6,384 nucleotides of DNA. It comes from Opitutia bacterium (lineage in GTDB: Bacteria; Verrucomicrobiota; Verrucomicrobiia; Opitutales; Seribacteraceae). The notes under the pieces are model-generated. The model was not told where the DNA came from and ran no database searches. It saw only the letters and a program-made list of their open reading frames with translations. The position numbers were made by a program, and so were the translations under genes. Location: positions 1 to 6,384 of the forward strand of contig JABHOU010000675.1 of the NCBI GenBank assembly GCA_018695085.1, in the 5' to 3' direction. How positions within the stretch are numbered: position 1 is the first letter of the stretch; each line of letters starts with the position of its first letter. This document shows, piece by piece, positions 1-6,384 of the stretch.

Positions 1-1125
1 GACGGCCCGCAGGGAATTAAAGGGCGTGAGCTCTTTGGTAGCGAGAGCTCGAACGGTAATGGTGAGCGTTTGCGTTCCCGCATTGCCTCCCATAGAGGCC
101 ACAATCGGCATAAGTACGGCAAGCGCCACCATGTGCTCGAGGGTTCCTTTGAAAAGATAGATTACCAATGATGCCAAAATCGCCGTCCCGAGGTTCACCA
201 ACAACCATGCGAAACGCTTGCGGGTAGCGGTCAAGACCGAGTCACTGATCGCTTCCTCCCCCACCCCGCCCAAGTGCAAGACGTCCTCCTCGAACTCCTC
301 GCGAGCCACCTCCATGACGTCGTCCACCGTAATCATGCCGAGAAGCTTTCCGTCATCATCCACCACCCCCGCAGTGGTGAGATCGTACTTCTCGAACTGT
401 AAAGCAACTTCCTCCTGCTCCATATCGGCAGGAACGATGACTTGCGTCTCGTCCACGATTTCACTCATGGCCGTGGACCTGGGCGAACGCAAAATGCGGG
501 ACAAGGAAATGACTCCCACTGGCCGGCGGGCGTCGTCTAACACGAAAACGTCAAAAAACTCGTCGGGCAAATCGGCCTCGGTGCGAAGATAGTCGATGGT
601 CTGACCAACCGACCAATCGGTAGCCACCGTGACCACTTCCACCTGCATTCGGCGGCCGGCGGTGTCCTCGGGGTAGTGGAGCCCCAGTTCGATTTCCTCG
701 CGATCCTCGGCAGAAACCTCGCGCAAGACATCGGATAGTTCATCCTTCTCGAGATCCTCCAACACCTGTACGGCCTCGTCGGACTCCATTTCCGTAATGG
801 CCTCCGCCATTTCCTTGGGAGACAAGACGTCGGCCAACTCGAGCCGAATGGAATCGTCCAACTCCAAAAGTAAGTCAGGATCGAGATCCACACGAAGGAT
901 TCTCAGCAAACGGTGTCGCTGAGATCGCGGCAAAAGACCGATCAAGTCGGCGAGGTCGGCATGGTGAACATCGGAAACGCAGGCCCGAACGTCGTCTTCG
1001 GTCTTGCTTTCGATGGCATCGGAAAGCCGAGATACAAGAGAAGGATCCACGCCGGACTCTTCGGTCTCAAATCGATGCACGCCTTCCGGCGCCACAGGAT
1101 TATCCTTTTGTAGGTTCTCGCTCAT
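1..1125 (-). CDS. mgtE: MgtE-family magnesium transporter/channel, C-terminus cut off by window edge
   Basis: This is an inner-membrane Mg2+ channel whose cytosolic domains sense Mg2+ and gate the pore. The 375 visible residues follow the family order. An acidic MgtE N-terminal helical domain covers about residues 45-150 and ends in the family hallmark YPEDTAGRRM (151-160). Two CBS domains follow at about 161-217 and 218-277; the second contains GMITVDDVMEVA. A connecting helix leads into TM1 (305-325, RFAWLLVNLGTAILAS type) and TM2. The pore signature MPIVASMGGNAGTQ spans 339-352. Family members are about 450 residues, so roughly the last 80-100 residues (TM3-TM5) lie beyond position 1. The ATG at 1125 was chosen because it gives a normal MgtE N-terminus and no upstream in-frame start is seen. 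No Shine-Dalgarno sequence precedes it. The gene is divergent from the peroxidase gene. The reading frame is intact throughout the visible part. Family assignment is very sure; transport of other divalent ions (Co2+, Ni2+) cannot be excluded. Confidence 0.94.
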   Translation of the reverse strand, partial: MSENLQKDNPVAPEGVHRFETEESGVDPSLVSRLSDAIESKTEDDVRACVSDVHHADLADLIGLLPRSQRHRLLRILRVDLDPDLLLELDDSIRLELADVLSPKEMAEAITEMESDEAVQVLEDLEKDELSDVLREVSAEDREEIELGLHYPEDTAGRRMQVEVVTVATDWSVGQTIDYLRTEADLPDEFFDVFVLDDARRPVGVISLSRILRSPRSTAMSEIVDETQVIVPADMEQEEVALQFEKYDLTTAGVVDDDGKLLGMITVDDVMEVAREEFEEDVLHLGGVGEEAISDSVLTATRKRFAWLLVNLGTAILASLVIYLFKGTLEHMVALAVLMPIVASMGGNAGTQTLTITVRALATKELTPFNSLRAV

Positions 1126-1359
1126 GAGCTCATGTGCGAAAGTGAAATCTCTCGGAATAGGTTAAATGGGACAAGGCAGCCTGCCGAACGCCAAGCTTAG
1201 GAGAAACTAATACAAACTTGAATCCGGTAGATCAGCAATCGAAAACAACTTAATCGATGGAAAAGCCTTGGATACGGATAATTGCCTGCGTTTAATCTTA
1301 CCTCTTGCCGAATTCAAGACTTTTGGTTCATTATTTAATCTTAAATCCATTATACGAAC
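1126..1359. promoter_or_regulatory. Divergent intergenic region between mgtE and the peroxidase gene
   Basis: These 234 bp separate two divergent starts and should hold both promoters. On the plus strand the best sigma70-like match is weak: TTGCCG at 1305-1310, an 18-bp spacer, then CATTAT at 1329-1334, which would leave a short leader before the ATG at 1360. No convincing promoter was found for mgtE on the minus strand. A near-palindrome GGCAG-C-CTGCC lies at 1175-1185. I looked for an M-box-type Mg2+ riboswitch on the mgtE side and saw no recognisable conserved elements. No coding region is supported here. The promoter assignment is tentative. Confidence 0.3.
1291..1343. repeat. 10-bp direct repeat upstream of the peroxidase gene
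   Basis: TTTAATCTTA occurs exactly at 1291-1300 and again at 1334-1343. The copies are 43 bp apart start to start, close to four helical turns, and the second ends 16 bp before the peroxidase start codon. Two same-face copies would suit a regulator binding site, but AT-rich 10-mers also repeat by chance. The repeat is seen directly; a regulatory role is only a guess. Confidence 0.35.
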
Positions 1360-1932
1360 ATGCAAAAAATCCTAATTCTTACTCTAACATTAATATTCGC
1401 CTGCGGTTTTGCTTCCGGGGCAAAGAAGGTTTCCAAGCCAGTCGCCGGATTGCACGACGTAAAAATCACTACAATCGATGGAGAGAAATCTTCCATTGGA
1501 GACTATAAAGGAAAGGTTCTGCTTGTTGTGAACGTAGCCTCACAATGCGGGCTTACCAAGCAATACAAGCAGTTGGAAGCCGTTCACCGTGAATACAAGG
1601 GCAAGGGTTTCACCGTCCTCGGCTTTCCTTGCAACGACTTCGGCGGACAAGAACCCGGAGGGAACGAAGAAATCAAGAAGTTCTGCAAGTCCCGCTTCGA
1701 CGTCACCTTCCCCATGTTCGACAAAGTAGTCGTCAAGAAAGGTCCAAAGCAGCACGAGCTCTACTCCCGACTTACTGGCGACAAGGGAGCCTTCCCGGGT
1801 AACGTCGAATGGAACTTCGGAAAGTTTCTGATTGGGCGAGACGGTACGCCTATCAAGCGTTTCAAACCCGGCCAAAAACCAGACTCCCCGGAAGTAATCG
1901 CTTCCATCAAAAAAGCGATCGAACAAAAATAG
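1360..1932 (+). CDS. Exported glutathione-peroxidase-family thiol peroxidase (Cys type)
   Basis: This 190-residue protein of the glutathione peroxidase family reduces hydrogen peroxide or organic hydroperoxides. The N-terminus (about 1-21) is a signal peptide with a basic Lys3, a hydrophobic core and likely cleavage after Ser-Gly-Ala. Cys15 sits in a poor lipobox (IFAC), so lipidation is possible but unlikely. The catalytic tetrad is complete: Cys63 in NVASQCGLT, Gln97 in FPCNDFGGQEPG, and Trp151 and Asn152 in VEWNFGKF. Position 63 is an ordinary TGC codon, not selenocysteine. Cys91 and Cys109 match the second and third cysteines of thioredoxin-dependent plant and bacterial GPx proteins. Cys109 (FCKSRFDVTFP) is therefore the probable resolving cysteine, and the reductant is more likely a thioredoxin-like protein than glutathione. 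The start gives a complete signal peptide; no ribosome binding site is visible. The gene stands alone and is followed by a tRNA gene on the other strand. Extracytoplasmic location is inferred from the leader. Confidence 0.94.
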   Translation: MQKILILTLTLIFACGFASGAKKVSKPVAGLHDVKITTIDGEKSSIGDYKGKVLLVVNVASQCGLTKQYKQLEAVHREYKGKGFTVLGFPCNDFGGQEPGGNEEIKKFCKSRFDVTFPMFDKVVVKKGPKQHELYSRLTGDKGAFPGNVEWNFGKFLIGRDGTPIKRFKPGQKPDSPEVIASIKKAIEQK

Positions 1933-1950
1933 AGTCCTCAAAAGGAGAAT

Positions 1951-2024
<74 letters not shown>

Positions 2025-2037
2025 CCACTGGAAACAA

Positions 2038-2065
2038 AGAATAATTCCAATAATATTTCAACCAA
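2038..2065 (-). promoter_or_regulatory. Possible sigma70-like promoter for tRNA-Cys
   Basis: On the minus strand, TTGGTT (2065-2060) and TATTCT (2043-2038) are 16 bp apart. The -10 box ends 13 bp before the mature tRNA 5' end, a normal distance for a tRNA gene. The boxes match the consensus at about 3/6 and 4/6 positions, so the call rests mainly on location. The same 81-bp gap must also contain the sulfatase promoter. On the plus strand, TGGAAA (2029-2034) with TAATAT (2051-2056) at 16-bp spacing is an equally weak candidate for that. Confidence 0.3.
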
Positions 2066-2105
2066 TCAGGCAAGCGAAAAGCCCATTGCCACGAACCTAT
2101 AAAGA

Positions 2106-4265
2106 ATGAAACTCATGATTCGAATCATCTTACCTATTGCCATCTCATTCATGGCATCCCCCCTAACCTGGTCAGCTTCTCGACCGAATGTCATAATCAT
2201 CATGGCCGATGACATGGGCTGGTCGGACATCGGCTGCTACGGGAGTGAGATCGAGACGCCCAACCTTGATCGCTTGGCAAAGAACGGCTTGCGGTTCACA
2301 CAGTTTTACAACACAGGCCGTTGCTGCCCCACCCGGGCAAGCCTGCTCACAGGCACCTATCCGCACCAGGCAGGGATCGGGCACATGATGAACGATCGGA
2401 ACCTGCCCGGATACCAGGGTGACCTAGGAAAAAACGTCCGAACCATTGCGGAGGTTATGAAAACGGCAGACTACTCCACCTATATGTCGGGAAAGTGGCA
2501 CGTCACTCCAAAGATTCACTTGGGTTCCTCCCAACACAACTGGCCGAGACAGCGCGGGTTCGACCGATTTTACGGAACCATTCACGGGGCGGGTAGTTTC
2601 TTCGATCCGAATTCCCTGACCCGGAACAACACCTTGATTTCCCCCTATGCCGACCCGGAATATAAGCCCGAAACTTTCTATTACACTGATGCGATCAACG
2701 ACCATGCGGCCAAGTTCATCAGCGAGCACAAGGGGGACCGTCCGTTCTTCCTATACGTCGCCCATACGGCTCCTCACTGGCCGATGCACGCGCTTCCCGA
2801 GGACATGGCCAAGTACAAGGGCCGTTACGACAAGGGCTGGGAGGTCATGCGGGAGGCACGCTACAAGCGCCAACTGGAAATGGGCCTGATCGACAAGAAG
2901 TGGAAATTGTCCCCGAGGGACGGAACCGCTTGGAAGGACGCCCCTAACCAGGAATGGGAGATCCGCCTGATGGAGACTTACGCCGCGATGGTCGACCGGC
3001 TCGACCAAGGGATCGGACGGGTCATCGGGGCACTGGAGAAAAGAAAGATGCTCGACGACACCTTGATCCTTTTCCTCGCCGACAACGGAGGTTGCGCCGA
3101 GGGCATGGGCAGGCGCCAGGGCATCCAGTACAAGGACAAGGACCCGGACCAGTTGAAACCGATGAAGGCGACCGATTTGCAGATCGACATGATTCCCAAG
3201 CGCACTCGCGAGGGAGTAGTACTCAAGCAGGGCACCGATGTCATGACGGGCGGGGCGGACACCTACCATGGCTACGGTCTGTCCTGGGCTAACGCGAGCA
3301 ACACTCCTTTCCGCCAATACAAGCACTGGGTACACGAGGGCGGGATCAGCTCCCCCTTGGTCGCCCATTGGCCCAAAGGGATCGACGAGAAGCTCAACGG
3401 AAAAATGGATTCTCAACCCGCCCACTTGATCGACTTGATGGCTACTTGCGCAGACCTAGGCAAGGCGACCTACCCCGAGCAGGTCAAGGAGCAGGACATC
3501 GTTCCTTTGCAGGGAGTCTCGATCGCAGCCGCTTTCACGGATAATAAAATCGATCGAAAGAACCCGATTTTTTGGGAGCACGAGGGCAACCGGGCCATCC
3601 GAATCGGAAAATGGAAGCTGGTGGCCAAGGGATCCAAGGGACCTTGGGAACTTTACGATCTGGAAGAGGACCGGACGGAATTGAACGACTTGAGCGAAAA
3701 GCACGAGCACCGAGCCAAGGAGATGGCCGTGCTCTGGGAAGCCTGGGCGCTCGAGGCCAAGGCCAAGCCCTGGCCATGGGGCGGAAATGCCAAGAAGAAG
3801 GGAAGCAAGAAGAAAACTTTTAATTTGAAGGAAAAGGATCTGCTCGACATGGAGAACGCCCCCATGATCGCGAACAAGGCCTTCGAGGTGGAAGCCCAAT
3901 ACCAAGGGGAAGGTGACGGCGTGCTGGTAGCCCAAGGCGGCGATGCCCACGGATGGGTCCTCTACCTAGAGGACGACCGCCTGCACTTCGGGGTTTGTCG
4001 CCACGGAAAATTTTCGGTCGTGAAGGCAACGAGCCCTCTCGAGAGCAAAATGAGAAAAGGCCTCGTACAGTTACTTAAAAATGGGGAAGTCAAATTTTTC
4101 GATGGCAAACAGGTAATCGGCGAGGGGAAGCTTGCGGGACTGGTTTCGGAGATGCCGATCGACGGCCTTCAAGTGGGACGAGACGAAGGTGGAACCGTCG
4201 GGCTCTACAAGGATGCCTTCCCCTTCCCCGGGGAAGTTAAGAAGCTCAGAATCAAGATCAACTGA
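2106..4265 (+). CDS. Exported AtsA-like sulfatase (formylglycine-dependent) with C-terminal beta-rich domain
   Basis: This 719-residue type I sulfatase hydrolyses sulfate esters. A signal peptide covers about residues 1-24 (cleavage near TWSA). The catalytic domain is about 26-560. Cys73 in GRCCPTRASLLTG is the residue converted to formylglycine, followed by Arg77. Metal ligands are Asp35, Asp36, Asp326 and Asn327 (ADNGG). Other active-site residues are Lys130 and His132 (GKWH), His224 (APHWP) and Lys406 (RQYKHWVHEGG). All positions known from Pseudomonas AtsA are present, so the enzyme should be active if a maturase (FGE or anaerobic SME) exists elsewhere. A lysine-rich linker (563-570, KKKGSKKK) joins a domain at about 575-719 that looks laminin-G/concanavalin-like, with alternating beta strands and HGWVLYLEDDRLHFGV. 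That domain may bind substrate or be structural. Length exceeds a simple arylsulfatase (about 530) because of this extension. The substrate cannot be read from sequence; the uxaC gene 27 bp downstream suggests a uronate-containing sulfated glycan. An alternative start at Met4 would also keep the signal peptide. Confidence 0.95.
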   Translation: MKLMIRIILPIAISFMASPLTWSASRPNVIIIMADDMGWSDIGCYGSEIETPNLDRLAKNGLRFTQFYNTGRCCPTRASLLTGTYPHQAGIGHMMNDRNLPGYQGDLGKNVRTIAEVMKTADYSTYMSGKWHVTPKIHLGSSQHNWPRQRGFDRFYGTIHGAGSFFDPNSLTRNNTLISPYADPEYKPETFYYTDAINDHAAKFISEHKGDRPFFLYVAHTAPHWPMHALPEDMAKYKGRYDKGWEVMREARYKRQLEMGLIDKKWKLSPRDGTAWKDAPNQEWEIRLMETYAAMVDRLDQGIGRVIGALEKRKMLDDTLILFLADNGGCAEGMGRRQGIQYKDKDPDQLKPMKATDLQIDMIPKRTREGVVLKQGTDVMTGGADTYHGYGLSWANASNTPFRQYKHWVHEGGISSPLVAHWPKGIDEKLNGKMDSQPAHLIDLMATCADLGKATYPEQVKEQDIVPLQGVSIAAAFTDNKIDRKNPIFWEHEGNRAIRIGKWKLVAKGSKGPWELYDLEEDRTELNDLSEKHEHRAKEMAVLWEAWALEAKAKPWPWGGNAKKKGSKKKTFNLKEKDLLDMENAPMIANKAFEVEAQYQGEGDGVLVAQGGDAHGWVLYLEDDRLHFGVCRHGKFSVVKATSPLESKMRKGLVQLLKNGEVKFFDGKQVIGEGKLAGLVSEMPIDGLQVGRDEGGTVGLYKDAFPFPGEVKKLRIKIN

Positions 4266-4292
4266 ACAACCCCGTTTACAAACAACTCCCTC

Positions 4293-5735
4293 ATGAGCTT
4301 CATTAACGAAGACTTCCTGCTGACTGGCGACGAAGCGGTCACTCTTTACCACCAATATGCAGAGGATGAACCAATCCTCGACTTCCACAATCATCTCCCG
4401 CCTGGAGAAATTGCAGAGAATCGCAGGTTTTCCAACCTCTCCGAAATTTGGCTCGAAGGAGACCATTACAAGTGGCGGGCAATGCGGGCAAACGGCACGA
4501 GCGAGGAGCTCGTCACGGGAGACGGGAACGCAAAGGAAAAATATCTGGCTTGGGCGGCTACCCTCCCCCATACCCTCGGCAACCCCCTTTACCACTGGAC
4601 CCATCTCGAACTGAAGCGCTGCTTCGGGATCGACCTGCTGCTCGGTCCGGATACCGCAGAGGAGATTTGGGAGCGGGCCAACGAGCATCTGCTCGACCCT
4701 TCCTTTTCTGCCCGAAGCATGTTGGGACGCTTTCAAGTCAAGGGGCTCTGCACGACCGATGACCCGGCCGACCCGACCGACCATCATGAAGCGATTAGGC
4801 AAAACCCGGAAATCGAGACCGCAGTCTACCCGACCTTCCGGCCGGACAAGGCGTGGGGCATAGGCGACGCCAAAGCCTTTTGCCAATGGTTGCAAAAACT
4901 CGAGGGCACCACTGGGCTTTCCATCACCAATCTGGACGACTTTATCGCCGCACTCGGCCAAAGGGTCGATGATTTCCATGAACTCGGATCCCGCATTTCC
5001 GACCATAGCTTTCCCTATTTCTTTTGCGATTTTCCGAGCGACGAGGAAGCGAAGAGAATTTTCCAAGCCACATTGGACGAAAAGGATGCCGACCGAGAAG
5101 AAGAGGAAACCTTCGGGGCCTTCGTGATGCTCCGTCTGGCTAGGCTTTACGCTGAGAAGGGATGGACCATGCAAGTCCACCTCGGGCCTTTGCGCAACAA
5201 TTCAAGCAGACTGATACAGGCCTTCGGGCCCGATGCAGGTAGCGACTCGATCGGTGATTGGCCGCAAGCAGAAAGGATGTCCCATTTCCTAGACCGACTG
5301 GACAGCGAGAACTCGCTTCCCAAGACCATCGTCTACAACAACAACCCGTCGGACAACTTCACGGTGGCAACCATGCTGGGCAATTTCCAAGGTGGGCTTC
5401 CCGGAAAGATGCAGTTTGGCTCCGGATGGTGGCACCTCGACCAGAGGGACGGGATGGAGGAGCAGCTCAAGACCCTGGCCAACTTGGGTTTGCTTTCGCG
5501 TTTTGTGGGCATGCTGACCGACTCGCGATCTTTCCTTTCCTTCCCTCGCCACGAGTATTTCCGGAGGATTCTTTGCAACCTTCTGGGATGCTGGATGAAG
5601 GACGGTTTCGTACCGAACGAACCGGAAATGATCGGCGACATCGTCCAGCGAATTTGCTATCAAAACGCCTGCGAGTACCTAAATCTAGATTTACCGCCGA
5701 AAGGAAAGGCCTATTCAATCCAATTGGAGAGCTAA
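4293..5735 (+). CDS. uxaC: Uronate (glucuronate/galacturonate) isomerase
   Basis: This is cytoplasmic uronate isomerase (EC 5.3.1.12), which converts D-glucuronate to D-fructuronate and D-galacturonate to D-tagaturonate at the head of the hexuronate pathway. The 480 residues match the family length of about 470. Signatures run in the expected order: DFHNHLPP (30-37; His32 and His34 are the amidohydrolase-fold metal histidines), HWTHLELKR (101-109), CTTDDP (153-158), TFRPDKA (181-187), MQVHLGPLRNNSSR (293-306), YNNNPSDN (348-355), FGSGWWHLDQRDGMEEQL (375-392) and GMLTDSRSFLSFPRHEYFRR (406-425, with catalytic Asp410). No signal peptide is seen. The start lies 27 bp after the sulfatase stop and has no Shine-Dalgarno sequence; the short gap, same strand and lack of a terminator suggest one operon. 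The usual next enzymes (UxuB/UxaB, UxuA/UxaA, KdgK/KdgA) are not in the window. The last 21 bp overlap the convergent downstream gene. Confidence 0.97.
   Translation: MSFINEDFLLTGDEAVTLYHQYAEDEPILDFHNHLPPGEIAENRRFSNLSEIWLEGDHYKWRAMRANGTSEELVTGDGNAKEKYLAWAATLPHTLGNPLYHWTHLELKRCFGIDLLLGPDTAEEIWERANEHLLDPSFSARSMLGRFQVKGLCTTDDPADPTDHHEAIRQNPEIETAVYPTFRPDKAWGIGDAKAFCQWLQKLEGTTGLSITNLDDFIAALGQRVDDFHELGSRISDHSFPYFFCDFPSDEEAKRIFQATLDEKDADREEEETFGAFVMLRLARLYAEKGWTMQVHLGPLRNNSSRLIQAFGPDAGSDSIGDWPQAERMSHFLDRLDSENSLPKTIVYNNNPSDNFTVATMLGNFQGGLPGKMQFGSGWWHLDQRDGMEEQLKTLANLGLLSRFVGMLTDSRSFLSFPRHEYFRRILCNLLGCWMKDGFVPNEPEMIGDIVQRICYQNACEYLNLDLPPKGKAYSIQLES
5680..5693. repeat. Perfect 14-bp palindrome near the 3' end of uxaC
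   Basis: TAAATCTAGATTTA is a perfect 14-bp inverted repeat inside the codons for the Leu-Asn-Leu-Asp-Leu stretch of UxaC, about 40 bp before its stop. It is AT-rich, has no loop and no following T-run, so it is not a classical terminator. It could be a protein binding site or simple codon coincidence. The palindrome itself is certain; any role is unsupported. Confidence 0.4.
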
Positions 5736-6384
5736 TTCAGAGACCCCTGAGGGAACTTCATGCCTTGAAACCTTACCTAGGGGAGAACGAACAGTAATTC
5801 CTATCGCCACTTCTCCCTCTGGAATAGCTAAAAAAAGCACGGGAGGACCTCCGGTTAGATAGCTGCTACCAGATGAAATTTCACCGACTAAGGATTTCCC
5901 GCTTTTCAAATGAAGGGTGACTCGAGAACCAATGCCACGAAGGTTGCCTTTGGGACCAGTGAGACGAACGGCAAGGGGCTTGCCAGAGGTAACCCTATTT
6001 AGGAAAACCTTTGGATTCGAGGAATTCACGGTCGCAACAATTTCAGGGCGAGCATCGCCGTTGAGATCGCTGAGAGAGAGGGCCTTGGCGTCGCCAGGGA
6101 GAAGGAAGCCACTTTGGTCTAGTCGGAGAGGCTTGAAGGTGCCGTCTCCTTTCCCGAGAAGGACTTGACCGAGACCGCCGTCAATTCGCCCGGTTTCAGG
6201 TTGCGGCGAGAAAAAGTTTTGGGCAAGTGCGAGATCTTGGTGACCATCGGAATCGATGTCTCCAAAGGCGATGCCGAAGACAGTTGATGATTGTGCGATC
6301 CTAGGAAAGGGACGGAAAGTCAAATGACCTTTGCCGTCGTTGATGAGACAACCTGAAGCAAGTTCGTTGATTTCAAGTCGGAGA
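5715..6384 (-). CDS. FG-GAP/VCBS-repeat protein with C-terminal ASPIC/UnbV domain, N-terminus beyond window
   Basis: The frame is open from the right edge (first full codon at 6383) to the TGA at 5717-5715, giving the last 222 residues. In this fragment, an FG-GAP-type calcium-binding repeat has Asp42-x-Asp44-x-Asp46-Gly (GDIDSDGHQD), and a second has Asp106-x-Asn108-x-Asp110 (SDLNGDARPEI). An ASPIC/UnbV domain follows at about 136-210 (GNLRGIGSRVTLHL, EISSGSSYL, SPLGKVSRHEV). Such proteins are usually long, exported beta-propellers; this fragment starts mid-propeller, so no leader can be checked. A TTG at 6323 could serve as a start, but the frame continues upstream with FG-GAP-like sequence (LINDGKGHLTF), so it is surely internal. 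Function is unknown: adhesion, glycan binding or extracellular-protein roles are proposed for relatives. It converges on uxaC with a 21-bp overlap of coding ends. Confidence 0.88.
   Translation of the reverse strand, partial: LRLEINELASGCLINDGKGHLTFRPFPRIAQSSTVFGIAFGDIDSDGHQDLALAQNFFSPQPETGRIDGGLGQVLLGKGDGTFKPLRLDQSGFLLPGDAKALSLSDLNGDARPEIVATVNSSNPKVFLNRVTSGKPLAVRLTGPKGNLRGIGSRVTLHLKSGKSLVGEISSGSSYLTGGPPVLFLAIPEGEVAIGITVRSPLGKVSRHEVPSGVSELALQLD

Noticed and set aside
1126..1359. M-box or other Mg2+ riboswitch upstream of mgtE
   Set aside because: The space is large enough, but none of the conserved M-box segments could be recognised on the minus strand.
1252..1482. Repeated 10-mer AATCGATGGA at 1252-1261 and 1473-1482
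   Set aside because: One copy is inside conserved coding sequence; about twenty 10-mer pairs are expected by chance in a window of this size.
1546..1548. Selenocysteine at the peroxidase active site
   Set aside because: The codon is TGC, not TGA, so this is a normal cysteine enzyme.
1933..1950. Terminator hairpin after the peroxidase gene
   Set aside because: Only a 4-bp TCCT/AGGA stem is present and there is no T-run.
2751..3425. A 224-codon minus-strand open frame inside the sulfatase gene, and a smaller one at 3456-3950
   Set aside because: Both are shadows of the strongly conserved sulfatase frame and show no family motifs.
4071..5180. A 369-codon open frame on the minus strand opposite uxaC and the sulfatase end
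   Set aside because: It lies antisense to clearly recognised genes, has no recognisable domain, and spans the sulfatase-uxaC gap. Its length is explained by codon bias of the sense genes.
5779..5820. Inverted repeat AGGGGAGAA...TTCTCCCTCT downstream of uxaC
   Set aside because: The stem is interrupted, the loop is about 23 nt, no T-run follows, and it lies within the ASPIC-domain coding sequence.
6321..6323. TTG as the start of the FG-GAP/ASPIC gene
   Set aside because: The frame continues to the window edge with FG-GAP-like sequence, so the TTG is an internal leucine codon.

Overview
The window reads as ordinary chromosomal DNA from a free-living Gram-negative-like bacterium. A member of the Planctomycetota-Verrucomicrobiota-Chlamydiota (PVC) group is the best guess, probably Verrucomicrobiota. 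This rests on three things: an AtsA-like sulfatase of the CCPTR type next to a uronate isomerase, an FG-GAP/ASPIC-UnbV protein, and start codons without Shine-Dalgarno sequences. These features are typical of marine or polysaccharide-degrading PVC bacteria, but no marker gene in the window proves the assignment.

Layout from left to right. (1) Minus strand, 1-1125: the first 375 residues of a MgtE-type magnesium channel, whose C-terminal end lies beyond the left edge. (2) 1126-1359: a 234-bp divergent intergenic region with a 10-bp direct repeat. (3) Plus strand, 1360-1932: an exported glutathione-peroxidase-family protein with peroxidatic Cys63 and probable resolving Cys109. (4) Minus strand, 1951-2024: tRNA-Cys(GCA) with an encoded CCA end. 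(5) Plus strand, 2106-4265: an exported sulfatase with every active-site residue of the family and a C-terminal beta-rich extension. (6) Plus strand, 4293-5735: uronate isomerase UxaC, 27 bp behind the sulfatase and probably cotranscribed with it. (7) Minus strand, 5715-6384: the C-terminal 222 residues of a protein with FG-GAP/VCBS repeats and an ASPIC/UnbV domain. It converges on uxaC and its last 21 bp overlap the end of uxaC.

The functional core is the sulfatase-uxaC pair. A periplasmic or exported enzyme that removes sulfate is followed by the cytoplasmic enzyme that channels glucuronate or galacturonate into central metabolism. The inference is that the pair contributes to use of a sulfated, uronate-containing polysaccharide such as an algal sulfated glycan or a glycosaminoglycan. 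The other genes (Mg2+ uptake, peroxide defence, tRNA) look like housekeeping neighbours. I saw no mobile element, CRISPR array, toxin-antitoxin pair, recognisable riboswitch or clear new system. The findings below are modest.
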